Positions 1-8,612 of a stretch of 64,000 bases of DNA are shown here, piece by piece. Position numbers and translations under genes: made by a program. Where the stretch lies: assembly GCA_964648365.1 (NCBI GenBank), contig CAZYLK010000005.1, positions 1-64,000 of the forward strand. The letters run 5' to 3'. Below the pieces are notes generated by a model. It worked only from the letters and a program-made list of their open reading frames with translations. It did not search any database and was not told the DNA's origin. Position 1 is the first letter of the stretch; every line of letters starts with the position of its first letter. The DNA is from SURF-32 sp964648365 (GTDB lineage: Bacteria; Planctomycetota; Phycisphaerae; UBA1845).

Positions 1-206
1 GCTGAAGCCGGGCAGCGCGGGCGGAGGCCGTGCGGCGTGGGCGGAAGCCGCACATGGGCGTCTTATGGTATCTCGCGACCAAGGCCGCCGCGCAACTGAA
101 ACCACGCCCTTCCCGAATCATCCTGACACCCTGCCCACGCCGTGACGTTCAGTTGCGGGGTTAGACCCTGTAGGCACGGTTGCTCAAGTGAGCTTCCGCG
201 TTTCGA
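1..206. other. Left edge, no secure gene
   Basis: GC-rich stretch with short imperfect repeats of the type GCGGAAGCCG near its start. On the plus strand, frame 2 stays open from the edge to a TGA near 142 and could be the last ~47 codons of a gene that begins outside the window, but nothing in it is recognisable. I do not call it a gene. Confidence 0.4.
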
Positions 207-530
207 TCAGGCATTTCGCAGCCCCGGATACCACTCCCGGTTGGCCGCCAGCCAGCGCGGGCGTTCATCCTGGCGCGCAGCCGGGATCCGAGTTGGGGGT
301 TGTGTCTGGCCGTCAAACTCATCGCAGTGCAGCAGCGGGCGAGCCGCCGACCTCGAGAACGTGCAGTCGTTCTGGTTGACGCACGTGGTGCAGAGCCCGG
401 GATACCACTCGCGGTTGGCGGTCCGAAACCGCTGCACCGCCGGTCGGGGATCAAACTCCGCCGTCCTGTATTCGCGTTCACGTCGTTCGGTTGCCTCACG
501 CGGTCTTGCCGTCAGCGTCGCGGTTGTCAT
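207..530 (-). CDS. Small Cys-cluster protein with internal repeat
   Basis: This is a hypothetical protein of 107 residues. The ATG at 530 is preceded by a good ribosome site (AAAGAGGTG, 5 bases upstream), so I choose it over the longer reading frame that starts at 662. Cysteines 47, 50, 56 and 69 form a CxxC...C...C cluster followed by an acidic EFD, a pattern that usually binds zinc or an iron-sulfur centre; the metal is inferred. The peptide ANREWYPGL occurs twice, at residues 38-46 just before the cluster and at 96-104 near the C terminus. The second copy is not followed by cysteines but by a stop, as if a duplicated module had been cut short. No function can be assigned. Confidence 0.6.
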   Translation of the reverse strand: MTTATLTARPREATERREREYRTAEFDPRPAVQRFRTANREWYPGLCTTCVNQNDCTFSRSAARPLLHCDEFDGQTQPPTRIPAARQDERPRWLAANREWYPGLRNA

Positions 531-840
531 GGTACACCTCTTTCTGGAACTCGTTCGAGCCGCGGTTTCACGATCTTGCCGACGACTCTGCCCGAGATAT
601 GGGCACAAGGCGGACCGGAAGGCCGGCGGAGTTCGGTCATGGCGGTCCTGGGCAGTCGCCATCGCGCAAGGGATACGCAGGCAATGGTTTACGTTAAGAC
701 GCCCTCGGCAGGCGGCGGCCGGGGGAGGCGCCGCGGGCGTGGCCCCGGCCGGGTAGGTTCGTGCCGCCGGGGAAAAACACCCCGGCCGGCGCGGCGCCGT
801 GAGCGCGCGGCGGCGCTCCGGCCGTCATTCGCGTGCGGGC
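531..840. other. Gene-less GC-rich spacer
   Basis: Spacer between the Cys-cluster gene and the end of the DUF4132 gene. It is very GC-rich, with several overlapping possible stem-loops around 720-830 (blocks of GGCCCCGGCCGGG and CCCCGGCCGG). These could act in termination, but no T-tract follows on either strand. I see no gene here. Confidence 0.4.
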
Positions 841-3561
841 TCAGTTCCCGCCGATCTGCCGCGTAATGGTCGGGTCTTTGATCCTCGTGTCTTCGGCGAG
901 CATCAGCGCCTTGCTCAGGATTACGGCGAGGCGCTCGTCGCCTTCGAAAGGCAGGTAGATTCGCCCGGCTTTCGCGCCTCGACCGGCGCCGCCGGCCAGG
1001 GCTGCCGTGGCCGCACCGCGGGCGGGGACGATGCAGAGGTACTGATCGTTGGGTTCCATGAGGATATTGGCGCTGCCGAGGTGAATCTTGTAGGTGCGCA
1101 GGTCGCCGCGGACGACCAGGAACTTGTCGGTGAACGAGCAGCGGTCGGCGATGGCCAGGCGCGGGATCAGCGCTTCCAGCACGGCCTTTCGCGTCTTGGC
1201 GGCCTCGGCCAGATCGCCCCAGGCGTATTCGGTCCAGTAATCGCGGTATCGACCCTCCGGACCGCCGTCCTGCCAGGTCGGGTCGTTGCCGATGCTGGCG
1301 ACGCCAACGAACAGGTCCACGTCGCGCATGATCTCCGAAAACACCAGCGGCGGCACGTCTTCGAGCGGGATCGGCTCGGCGGCGTTCGGCTGGTAAAAGC
1401 CTGTCCCGTATCGCCCCCCCCCGGCGTGGGCCGTCACCTGGGCTGCGTCCAGCGGATAGAACCGCACCTGGTCGGTGGCGATGCGTAGGTAGACGCCGGA
1501 TTCGTTCGTATCCGCACCGTATTCCTCGCCGATGCCTTCGATCCAGTATTCGGCCCGCAGGTTCCACTCGGGCAGCAGCCGCGTGGCCGGCGGGTATTCG
1601 TCGTCGACCATCAGCCGCAGTTTGTTCTTCCATGAGCGGGCGGCGCAGAGCGCGTTGAACTGATGCTGGCGCAGGACGTGGGCGGCGAACCGGTTCGAGT
1701 AGGTGCGCGTGTTCAATTCGGCGTCGGTCAGAAGATAAACCTCGCGATGGGCCTGCTTGAAAGGCTGTCTCACCTCGTGTCGCTGGAGCCACTGCCGCCA
1801 CGCGACGATTTCGTCCGTCGTGCGGCCGATAGGATGCCACAATTCGACCCGCGTCTCGTCGTCGAGCCAGTCGATCGGTTGATCCTCGACGTCGACGATC
1901 GCGCCGTTAAGGAAGATGCCGTCCGCCGTCTTCTTGCCCTTGGAGAACCGCCAGATCAGCGGCCGGGCAAGCACGCCGACGAGCGGGTGATCCAGATAGC
2001 GCTCGCGCCACGCCGCCAGCGACCACGAACGCTGCGACTGGAAGAGCGCATCGACGCGTTGGCGCTGGGCCGGCAGCATTCCCTGAATGTCCTTGCGCGC
2101 CTGCGTGAGTTCCTTGAGGTCGTCGCCGTGTTCTTTCCTGACCGCGGCCGGCACGGATTTCAGCGGCTTTCCGTCCGCCTTGTGCCAGCGGATATCCACC
2201 CCGTCAACACCGGTGACGACAAGCTCGGCCGTGTAGTCGCCGAACGCCTCCCGCCGCAGCCCGACCTCCTCCAGCCCGTAGGTCGGCACGGCCATCTCCT
2301 CGATCTCATCGCGCGGCAGACCGAGCCTCTCGGCGGCGGCGCTAAATGCCTTGTCGATCATCTTCTGAGCCGTGCCGAACTTGACGCGGGCCTTGAGGAT
2401 GGCGAGTTGCGCGACGGCGTCCTGCGAGCCCATGGCCGAAAGAGCATAAACGCCGGCATTGCCGACTTTCACCGCTCGCGGGCCGACGCCGGGCACCTTG
2501 CGATAAGCAGACGTAGTGACAATGCCTATCGCGCGAGCCGTGGCCGCGTCGGGTTTCATGGCGCCGAGGGTCCAAAGGATTCCGCGCAGACAGTCGGCGT
2601 TCTGATCGTCCATAAGGTCGACCTCAGCGCGAACGTCCCCGTCGTATGCGGGTCGACCAGGCGCCGATCGGCCCGCAGGAACGTGTGAAAGCCAACCCAG
2701 CAGCCGCCGTCGTAGGGCTTCCTGACCGACGGCGTCAGCGTGCGCCAGGGTCGTCTTGAGCCACTTTGCCGATGGCTTTGCACTTGTCGCACTCGACGCG
2801 TTGCGCAGAAAAGTGAACCACGCCTTACGAGCTTCGCCAAGTTCGGAACTGAGTTCATTGTTGACGGTATCGCTCCAGACCTCTCCAGGATTGAGGCGAA
2901 ACTCCGTGCTGCGCCCATCCGACGAGTGCGAGCCCGCGCAGAGCTCGGCAACCATCGTCCCGTATCGGCGCGCATCTTTATCCGCCTGCTCGCTGAGCGC
3001 ATCCGCGAACCGGCGCATCGCGTCCAGCAATGCAGCGCTGAGTTCGTTCGTGTTGGCAAAACGCTCCAGCGCCCTGGCGATCGCGCCCACGGGACAGTCG
3101 GATGTCGAGAAGTACTCTCTGCCCAGCGCCCAATTCAACAGTTCCAGCAGGTCCGCCTCATCGAAGGGCAGATTCCGCCGCATGAGGGACTTTGTGACGG
3201 CGACGGTCAGGCGGTGGCGGCGCGATACCTCCTGCCACCCCTGCCCGCGATGGAACGTCTGCGTGTCTTTTGATTGCTGCGCCCGCCTTCGGATGCGCTC
3301 AAACTGCCCGTCCCAGTGGCGCGTCTGCCGAACGGAGGCTATCACCAACCGCCGGCTGGCCGCCGCATCCGCGTCAAGAATCGCCTGCCCCGCCGGCGCG
3401 GACTTGAGTTCCGGTTCGTAGTAGTATCGATCGCCCCGGGCATCGAATTCCTCGTCAACCCACGCCAGAATCGCGCCGTGTTCCTGAGCATAGGGATCGT
3501 CCGCCGCCGGCTCGAACGCCTCGAAATCCGCTTCAGGTTCTCGTTTCGGCCAAAGACCCAT
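841..3561 (-). CDS. DUF4132 (MolR/YehI-type) large protein
   Basis: Large soluble protein (906 residues from the ATG at 3561) of the DUF4132 family, which includes E. coli YehI and MolR. The family has no settled biochemical activity. The recognisable DUF4132 block lies roughly at residues 405-600 and includes the conserved stretch DHPLVGVLARPLIWRF near residue 525. The C-terminal ~230 residues are the second conserved region found in long members. No transmembrane segment or signal peptide is visible. I prefer the ATG at 3561 because AAGGGGGC lies 6-7 bases upstream; the longer frame from 3630 would start inside a CATTCGA repeat without a ribosome site. The gene follows a small gene for a diglycine-ending beta-grasp-like protein on the same strand. 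A run of nine C lies in the coding sequence at 1414-1422. Confidence 0.8.
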   Translation of the reverse strand: MGLWPKREPEADFEAFEPAADDPYAQEHGAILAWVDEEFDARGDRYYYEPELKSAPAGQAILDADAAASRRLVIASVRQTRHWDGQFERIRRRAQQSKDTQTFHRGQGWQEVSRRHRLTVAVTKSLMRRNLPFDEADLLELLNWALGREYFSTSDCPVGAIARALERFANTNELSAALLDAMRRFADALSEQADKDARRYGTMVAELCAGSHSSDGRSTEFRLNPGEVWSDTVNNELSSELGEARKAWFTFLRNASSATSAKPSAKWLKTTLAHADAVGQEALRRRLLGWLSHVPAGRSAPGRPAYDGDVRAEVDLMDDQNADCLRGILWTLGAMKPDAATARAIGIVTTSAYRKVPGVGPRAVKVGNAGVYALSAMGSQDAVAQLAILKARVKFGTAQKMIDKAFSAAAERLGLPRDEIEEMAVPTYGLEEVGLRREAFGDYTAELVVTGVDGVDIRWHKADGKPLKSVPAAVRKEHGDDLKELTQARKDIQGMLPAQRQRVDALFQSQRSWSLAAWRERYLDHPLVGVLARPLIWRFSKGKKTADGIFLNGAIVDVEDQPIDWLDDETRVELWHPIGRTTDEIVAWRQWLQRHEVRQPFKQAHREVYLLTDAELNTRTYSNRFAAHVLRQHQFNALCAARSWKNKLRLMVDDEYPPATRLLPEWNLRAEYWIEGIGEEYGADTNESGVYLRIATDQVRFYPLDAAQVTAHAGGGRYGTGFYQPNAAEPIPLEDVPPLVFSEIMRDVDLFVGVASIGNDPTWQDGGPEGRYRDYWTEYAWGDLAEAAKTRKAVLEALIPRLAIADRCSFTDKFLVVRGDLRTYKIHLGSANILMEPNDQYLCIVPARGAATAALAGGAGRGAKAGRIYLPFEGDERLAVILSKALMLAEDTRIKDPTITRQIGGN

Positions 3562-3627
3562 CTCGTGCCCCCTTAAGATCGCACCCAGCGCCCGAATCAG
3601 CGCCGCGAACAGCGAAGCCCCCTCCGT

Positions 3628-3720
3628 CATTCGACACTCGACGTTCCCGCGTCATTCGACGGTCGACATTCGCCATTCCCTCTGCATTCGTTATTCGCTA
3701 TTCGCCATTCGCCATTCTCC
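3628..3720. repeat. CATTCGA-type heptad repeat cluster 1
   Basis: Several degenerate copies of a 7-base unit CATTCG(A/C) fill the gap between the beta-grasp-like gene and the DUF4132 gene; the last five units (3684-3718) are nearly tandem. Read on the minus strand each unit supplies an ATG, which explains why the DUF4132 frame seems to extend to 3630. The same unit recurs at seven other places in the window. Confidence 0.85.
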
Positions 3721-3721
3721 G

Positions 3722-4132
3722 CTACCCCCCCACCAGCGGCACCAGCTTCACAAACGACACCTGGCTACACGGCCCGATGTCGAACTCCTCGTCCAGGCCG
3801 GTCGCCTGTTTGTCGTCGATAAGGATCAGGAAGGACTTGTGCTCGAACGCCTGCACGGCGACGTCGAACTGCTTCTTCCAGTCGATCTCGCGCGGCTTCT
3901 TGAGGCGGTAGCCGTTGAGTTCGCGCTCGGCGTCGCTGGGCTGGACCAGGGCGTGGAAGGCGGGCCGGTTGGGCAGAAGCGCCGCCCGGACGTTGATGTC
4001 CTTGACTTCCTGGTATACGCGGCTGCGGATCAGTTCGCGCACGGTGATGCGCTCCGACAGGCCGTCGAGCGTCAGTTCGCTGAGCCGCTGCCCGGCGGTC
4101 GTTTCATCGCGGATGGTGAGCGTGACCGGCAT
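3722..4132 (-). CDS. Predicted beta-grasp (ubiquitin/ThiS-like) protein ending in Gly-Gly
   Basis: Protein of 136 residues; ATG at 4132 with GGGAGG six bases upstream. I do not recognise a named family. The order of elements resembles the MoaD/ThiS/ubiquitin fold: a beta-hairpin (residues 3-30), a helix starting TVRELI (30-36), a variable middle part, then a strand FLILIDDKQ (101-109) and a last strand VSFVKLVPLVGG that runs straight to the C-terminal Gly-Gly. Compare the genuine ThiS in this window, which ends IEIVTFVGGG. In ThiS, MoaD and ubiquitin such a free diglycine is adenylated by an E1-like enzyme; here that use is inference, and no E1-like gene is nearby. The gene precedes the DUF4132 gene on the same strand with a 160-base spacer partly made of heptad repeats. 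Confidence 0.55.
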   Translation of the reverse strand: MPVTLTIRDETTAGQRLSELTLDGLSERITVRELIRSRVYQEVKDINVRAALLPNRPAFHALVQPSDAERELNGYRLKKPREIDWKKQFDVAVQAFEHKSFLILIDDKQATGLDEEFDIGPCSQVSFVKLVPLVGG

Positions 4133-4343
4133 GAGTCGCCTCCCTCGTTGCGAAATCTCTTCGCAAGGTATCAAAAGGGGGGGCTTATCTCAAGACGCTG
4201 CCGCCAGTTGCAAGTCCCCGTTTGCGGTGAAGGACAGCGCTTCCGTCGGACTGCCCGTAGGTCACGCGCCGTCGGGTGGTTTGAGCGATCGCCCCGCCGG
4301 AAAACACTGGCCTTCCCCCCGACCCCCACGGTAGAGTAGCTCC

Positions 4344-5357
4344 ATGCACAAAGCACTGGCACAACTCGACGATCTGCTACGGGGACGCAAGACGGCGCCG
4401 GGGGAACTGGCGGAGGGGCGGGTGGACCTGCCGCTTCGCAGCTTTGTTCCGCTGGCGATCGCGCTGGGCGCGGCTTACGGCTTCTTTATGGGCTGGTACG
4501 CCCTGTTCAGTCGCGACCCGGCGAGTGTCTGGCAGATGCTGGCCTCGACGGCCAAGCTCCCGGCGCTGTTCTTCGTCACGCTCGTGGTGACGCTGCCGTC
4601 GCTTTACGTCTTCAACGCGCTGGTCGGGTGCCGGTTGAGTTTCGCATCGACGGTGCGGCTGCTGGTCGCGGCCATCGCGGTCAATGTGACGGTCGCGGCG
4701 TCGCTGGGGCCGATCCTGGGGTTCTTCACGTTCAGCACCACGAGCTATCCGTTCATGATCCTGCTGAACGTGGCCCTGCTGACGATCTCCGGGATCGTCG
4801 GGCTGGCGTTCCTGTTGCATACGCTGCGCCGGCTCGCGGCCGCGACGGCGCCGCCGCCCACGCCGCCAGCCGCCCGGCCTGCACCGGTCGTGTTTCCGGC
4901 GCCGGTGTCATCGCTGACGCCAGCCGCCCCGCCAAGCGCAGCGATGCCACCGGCATCCACCGGGTCCACCGCGTCGGCTGGACCGGCCGGATCGGCGCCA
5001 TCAGCGGGTTCAGCGGGATCTCCCCCGCCGGGGGCCGCGAACGCCAGCGGTGCCGACAGCGCGACCCCCGTCGGCTTCCCGACTGGCGTCCGGGAGCGCG
5101 GTGTCATACCCCCGGCCGGGCCGCTGCCGCCGGGCCTGCTCGACCGGTTGCCGCATCACGACGAGCAGGCGCTGGGTTCCGCGCGATACATCTTCCGAAT
5201 CTGGGTGATCATCTACGGCCTGGTCGGCGCGCAGACGGGCTGGCTGCTGCGGCCGTTCATCGGCAGTCCGGACCTGCCCTTCGAGTGGTTCCGCGCCCGC
5301 GGCGACGGCAACTTTTTCATGGCAGTGATGCAACAGCTTCGGAACCTGGGAGGATAA
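4344..5357 (+). CDS. Multi-pass membrane protein, paralogue 1
   Basis: Integral membrane protein of 337 residues. Four hydrophobic segments lie in about residues 32-160, followed by a long Pro/Ala/Ser/Gly-rich linker (about 165-255) and a last membrane segment around 280-300 that ends in the conserved motif WLLRPFIG. The next gene (5553-6218) encodes a shorter paralogue with the same order of segments and the motif WTMRPFIG but without the linker. Similar Planctomycetes proteins are annotated only as hypothetical membrane proteins. The two genes are in tandem and probably co-expressed; the function is unknown. Confidence 0.7.
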   Translation: MHKALAQLDDLLRGRKTAPGELAEGRVDLPLRSFVPLAIALGAAYGFFMGWYALFSRDPASVWQMLASTAKLPALFFVTLVVTLPSLYVFNALVGCRLSFASTVRLLVAAIAVNVTVAASLGPILGFFTFSTTSYPFMILLNVALLTISGIVGLAFLLHTLRRLAAATAPPPTPPAARPAPVVFPAPVSSLTPAAPPSAAMPPASTGSTASAGPAGSAPSAGSAGSPPPGAANASGADSATPVGFPTGVRERGVIPPAGPLPPGLLDRLPHHDEQALGSARYIFRIWVIIYGLVGAQTGWLLRPFIGSPDLPFEWFRARGDGNFFMAVMQQLRNLGG

Positions 5358-5467
5358 GGACTGGCAACGACGAGGCGGCGTAGATGAAGCGCCCGTCGAT
5401 CATCCGCCGACACAGGCACGCCGGTGCTGTCTGCCGGACGGATCGGTCGCAACGGCTTCCGGTTGTC

Positions 5468-5549
5468 TTCATTCGACCCGCCGTAGCGGGCGTTCAGCAT
5501 TCGACCGGCCCCAGGGGGCTTTCAGCATTCGACATTCATCATTCGATTC
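5468..5549. repeat. CATTCGA-type heptad repeat cluster 2
   Basis: Scattered CATTCGA units (CATTCGACC, CATTCGACC, CATTCGACATTCATCATTCGA) in the spacer between the two paralogous membrane-protein genes, ending just before the ATG at 5553. Confidence 0.8.
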
Positions 5550-5552
5550 CCC

Positions 5553-6218
5553 ATGTCCCTCGCCCTCGCCCATACCGACGCGTTTCTTCGCGGGCGCGAC
5601 CTGTTCGACCCGTCGCGGCCGTCGCAGGATCGGCCGTGGTGGTGGCTGCCGGCGATGATCGTCGTCTTCGCGGCCGCCTACGGCGCGTTGATGGGCAGTT
5701 TTCAGTTCGACGGCCTGCCGCGCCTGCTGCAAGTGTTCTATTCCGCAGTAAAGATGCCGCTGTTGCTGCTGGCGACCAGTGCGCTGTGTTTGCCCGGGTT
5801 TTTCGTGCTGACCACGATCATGGGTCTGCGCGACGATCTGCGCGAGTCGCTGCAAGCGCTGCTGGCCGGTCAGGCCGGGCTGAGCATCGCGCTGGCGGCG
5901 CTGGGTCCGCTGACGCGCTTCTGGTATTTCTCGACGACGAGCTATCGCGCCGCCCTGCTGTTCAACGCCGCGATGCTGGTCATCGCGACGCTGGCCGGCC
6001 ACGTCGTCTGCCGCCGCTACTACCGCGTCCTGATCGACCGCAACCCGAACCACCGCGTGATGATGTACGCCTGGGTCGCGCTGTATTCGTTCGTGGGCAT
6101 CCAGATGGGCTGGACCATGCGTCCCTTCATCGGCGCCCCCGGCCTGGGCGTGACGTTCTTCCGCCAGGAGCCGTTCAGCAACGCGTACGTGGTGGTGTTT
6201 GATTTGGTGTTCGGCTGA
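5553..6218 (+). CDS. Multi-pass membrane protein, paralogue 2
   Basis: Membrane protein of 221 residues, homologous by eye to the product of 4344-5357: both share an N-terminal LRGR segment, a first membrane helix followed by G(F/A)LMG-type residues, a FSTTSY motif between helices and a C-terminal WTMRPFIG motif. It lacks the low-complexity linker. The pair looks like a tandem duplication with later divergence. Heptad repeats immediately precede the start codon and no clear ribosome site is seen. Confidence 0.7.
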   Translation: MSLALAHTDAFLRGRDLFDPSRPSQDRPWWWLPAMIVVFAAAYGALMGSFQFDGLPRLLQVFYSAVKMPLLLLATSALCLPGFFVLTTIMGLRDDLRESLQALLAGQAGLSIALAALGPLTRFWYFSTTSYRAALLFNAAMLVIATLAGHVVCRRYYRVLIDRNPNHRVMMYAWVALYSFVGIQMGWTMRPFIGAPGLGVTFFRQEPFSNAYVVVFDLVFG

Positions 6219-6362
6219 CGACTCGACGGACAGGCGAGTTGATCGCAGGCCGTTGCCGGCCCCCTTTTCTCGCGCTTCTCGGACTCTTTGTTTGCGGCCC
6301 GCCCGGCCGAGCCTATCATGGAGGTGGGCGTCACGGCGACGCAACGACCGACGGAGAATGCG

Positions 6363-6584
6363 ATGGTTCTGATCACGTTTCCAGACCGCGACACGGAGAG
6401 GCGGGCGCTGGGTTTCATGCTCGGCCGCTTCAGCGGCCGCGTGCTGCGTTCGGGAGAACACCTCGTGCCGGAAGCAGCGCTGGAGGCGCTGGCGGAGGAG
6501 AACTTCATCTTCACCGTTCGGGGGAAGGCGACTTATGAGCAACAGTTGGCGGCGGTTCGACGTCTTGCTTCCGCCGAGACGTAA
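6363..6584 (+). CDS. Small conserved hypothetical protein
   Basis: Protein of 73 residues starting at the ATG at 6363, which has GGAGA about six bases upstream. It contains no cysteines and no membrane segment; the sequence FPDRDTERRALGFMLGRFSG and a C-terminal FTVRGKATYEQ resemble short Planctomycetes proteins of unknown function. It sits 14 bases before the DUF4365 gene, so the two may share a transcript. Confidence 0.55.
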   Translation: MVLITFPDRDTERRALGFMLGRFSGRVLRSGEHLVPEAALEALAEENFIFTVRGKATYEQQLAAVRRLASAET

Positions 6585-6598
6585 GTGTGGAGCCGAAT

Positions 6599-7549
6599 AT
6601 GCCCGCGTTTCCGAAAGTTGCTCAAACGCTTCTGAAAGCCAACTACGGAACGAGCCTTGTAGCACACCGGCTCAGTAGAGCCTGCCTCGTGCGACCCGTA
6701 GCCGAAGGGACTGACATTGGCATCGACCTCTACTGCGAAGCAGTAGCGGAGGGGCAACCGTTTCTCCATTTCGGCGTGCAGGTCAAATGTGGGGCAAGTA
6801 ATTATATCCGACTGCAAGATGATAGCGCGTCATTCAGCTTCGCTTCCAGGCACTTGGCATACTGGATGAAGCAACCAATGCCCGTCTTTGTGGCGTTGGT
6901 GCCTCTTGAGGAGTGGCCGCCCGAACAAATACCGCCTGTGTATGTGGTAGACGTGACGTCACAGTGTATCGGCAGAGTCATCGAGACCGAAGAATCAATC
7001 ACGCTGAAGTCGGACTTCTGTTGGAACAACGATCCCACCGACGTCACGACCTTTCTGAACGATGCAGTTCCGACGGCGAGCGCGCGGCTTATGTGTCAGG
7101 CTGGAGTCGTCCGATACAAGCCCAGTATCCGCCAGACGTATACGGTCCAAGTCCCGAGTATTCCCGTCGCCAGATTTGCAGATCAAATCAGGCAACAGAT
7201 TCGGCAAACTGCGGCTCTTTCAATAATGTTCTTGCTGGAGGATGTGAACGGTACTACTGATGACCATTTACGCAGTTTTCATGAACTCATGTCAAGAGTC
7301 CTTGAGCAGTTCTCCGAGGGCAATTATGAAATCCACATGGCTCGGGGTATCTCAGCCCACTTGAGCGGCCAATACTCCAGCGCGATTCGTCTGTACGACG
7401 AGTCCCTACGCTCTATCAACAAAGACCATAACGTCTGTAACGATCCCGGCTGGCGGCCAATAACTCTGCGGATTCAGGAATATTTGAGGCTGGCTCGCCT
7501 CAACGAGCCGATACGAGTGCCGTATACCGATCCTTGTGTTCCAGGTTAG
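6599..7549 (+). CDS. DUF4365-type nuclease-fold protein
   Basis: Protein of 316 residues. The N-terminal half matches the DUF4365 pattern, a PD-(D/E)xK nuclease-like fold: G-T-D39-x-G-x-D43 followed by Q61-V-K63 in GVQVKCG. The C-terminal half (about 210-316) is helical with a short TPR-like stretch. DUF4365 proteins are often encoded in defence and mobile regions, but this one stands alone and an immune role would be inference. The ATG at 6599 follows TGTGGAG; an upstream in-frame GTG at 6587 is the alternative. The gene is clearly poorer in GC than its neighbours and uses more A/T-ending codons, suggesting recent acquisition. Confidence 0.65.
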   Translation: MPAFPKVAQTLLKANYGTSLVAHRLSRACLVRPVAEGTDIGIDLYCEAVAEGQPFLHFGVQVKCGASNYIRLQDDSASFSFASRHLAYWMKQPMPVFVALVPLEEWPPEQIPPVYVVDVTSQCIGRVIETEESITLKSDFCWNNDPTDVTTFLNDAVPTASARLMCQAGVVRYKPSIRQTYTVQVPSIPVARFADQIRQQIRQTAALSIMFLLEDVNGTTDDHLRSFHELMSRVLEQFSEGNYEIHMARGISAHLSGQYSSAIRLYDESLRSINKDHNVCNDPGWRPITLRIQEYLRLARLNEPIRVPYTDPCVPG

Positions 7550-7585
7550 TGGCCGTGGGCGACGACGGACAGACGGAGATGTCTC

Positions 7586-7966
7586 ATGCCCATCATCGGA
7601 ACCCACACCCTCCTGTATTCCTCTGAACCCGAGGCCCTTCGCGCCATGCTGCGCGACGTCTTCGGCTTCAAGCACGTTGACGCGGGCGAGGGCTGGCTGA
7701 TCTTCGCGCTGCCGCCGGCGGAGATGGGCGTCCATCCGGATGAGGGTGCGCCGGCCGAGTCGGGCACGCGGCATCTGGTTTCCTTCATGTGCGACGACAT
7801 TCATGCCACCGTCGCGGACTTGAAGGCGAAGGGCGTCACGGTCGGTGGTGAACCGAAGGACGAGGGCTACGGCATCACCGTCATGCTGTCGCTGCCCGGC
7901 GGCGCGGAAGTCATGCTCTACGAGCCGCGGCATGCCACGGCGATCTCGACGCCGCCAGCGAAGTGA
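7586..7966 (+). CDS. VOC/glyoxalase-fold protein
   Basis: Protein of 126 residues with the vicinal-oxygen-chelate fold: an N-terminal half carrying LRDVFGFKHVDAGEGWLIF and a C-terminal half with DIHATVADLKAKGV and PGGAEVMLYEPRH. Members are small metal-dependent enzymes or resistance proteins; the substrate cannot be read from sequence. The ATG follows ACGGAGATG. It is read in the same direction as the following membrane-protein gene. Confidence 0.8.
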   Translation: MPIIGTHTLLYSSEPEALRAMLRDVFGFKHVDAGEGWLIFALPPAEMGVHPDEGAPAESGTRHLVSFMCDDIHATVADLKAKGVTVGGEPKDEGYGITVMLSLPGGAEVMLYEPRHATAISTPPAK

Positions 7967-8012
7967 GCGAACCGGCTTGACAACCCGCCGTCCCGCTCGA
8001 TCTGATTCCTGG

Positions 8013-8612
8013 ATGCGCCTCAAACGCGACGAACTGACGTGCCTGGCGATCACTCTGGCCTACGCCACGGTCTTTACGATCATCGCCCTGCGCCGATCGA
8101 ATCAGGAGTTCCTGCTCTACGCGGCCGTGGTGCTGGTCGTCTGCGTCTGGGTGGCGTGGAAGCAGCCGGTGGTTCGGTTCGGCCCGGTCGTCCTTTGGGG
8201 ACTGTCCGCATGGGGCCTGATGCACATGGCCGGCGGAAACGTGCGCATCGGCAAGGAAGTGCTTTACGAGCTTCAGCTCGTGCCGCGGCTGCTGCGGTAT
8301 GATCAACTCGTCCACGCCTTCGGCTTCGGCGTCGCGACGTTGGTGTGCCATCATCTGCTCAGCCCGCTGCTGGCGGCGCCGGTTCAGCGGCGCGGCATGC
8401 TCGCCGTGCTGATCGTGCTGATGGGCTGCGGCGTCGGCGCGCTCAACGAGATCATCGAATTCGTGGCGGTGCTCAGCTTTCCCGACACCGGCGTCGGCGG
8501 CTACGAGAACACGCTGATGGACCTGGTCTTCAACCTGTTCGGCGCCATTGCGGCCACGGCGTGGCTGGCCCTGTCTGGACGATTGGCGCCGAGGCTGCCG
8601 TCGTCGGATTAG
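8013..8612 (+). CDS. YjdF-like (DUF2238) membrane protein
   Basis: Membrane protein of 199 residues with about six hydrophobic segments. The motifs NEIIEF (about residues 146-151) and YENTLMDLVFN followed by GA fit the DUF2238/YjdF family, whose conserved acidic residues sit in the membrane. Function is unknown. No strong ribosome site precedes the ATG at 8013, so the start is uncertain. Its 3' end overlaps the last bases of the convergent HD-GYP gene (8609). Confidence 0.65.
   Translation: MRLKRDELTCLAITLAYATVFTIIALRRSNQEFLLYAAVVLVVCVWVAWKQPVVRFGPVVLWGLSAWGLMHMAGGNVRIGKEVLYELQLVPRLLRYDQLVHAFGFGVATLVCHHLLSPLLAAPVQRRGMLAVLIVLMGCGVGALNEIIEFVAVLSFPDTGVGGYENTLMDLVFNLFGAIAATAWLALSGRLAPRLPSSD

Noticed and set aside
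5469..6665. Long minus-strand reading frame over the paralogous membrane gene
   Set aside because: It runs antisense to a clear membrane-protein gene, has charged low-complexity composition and no ribosome site. GC-rich DNA produces such shadows.
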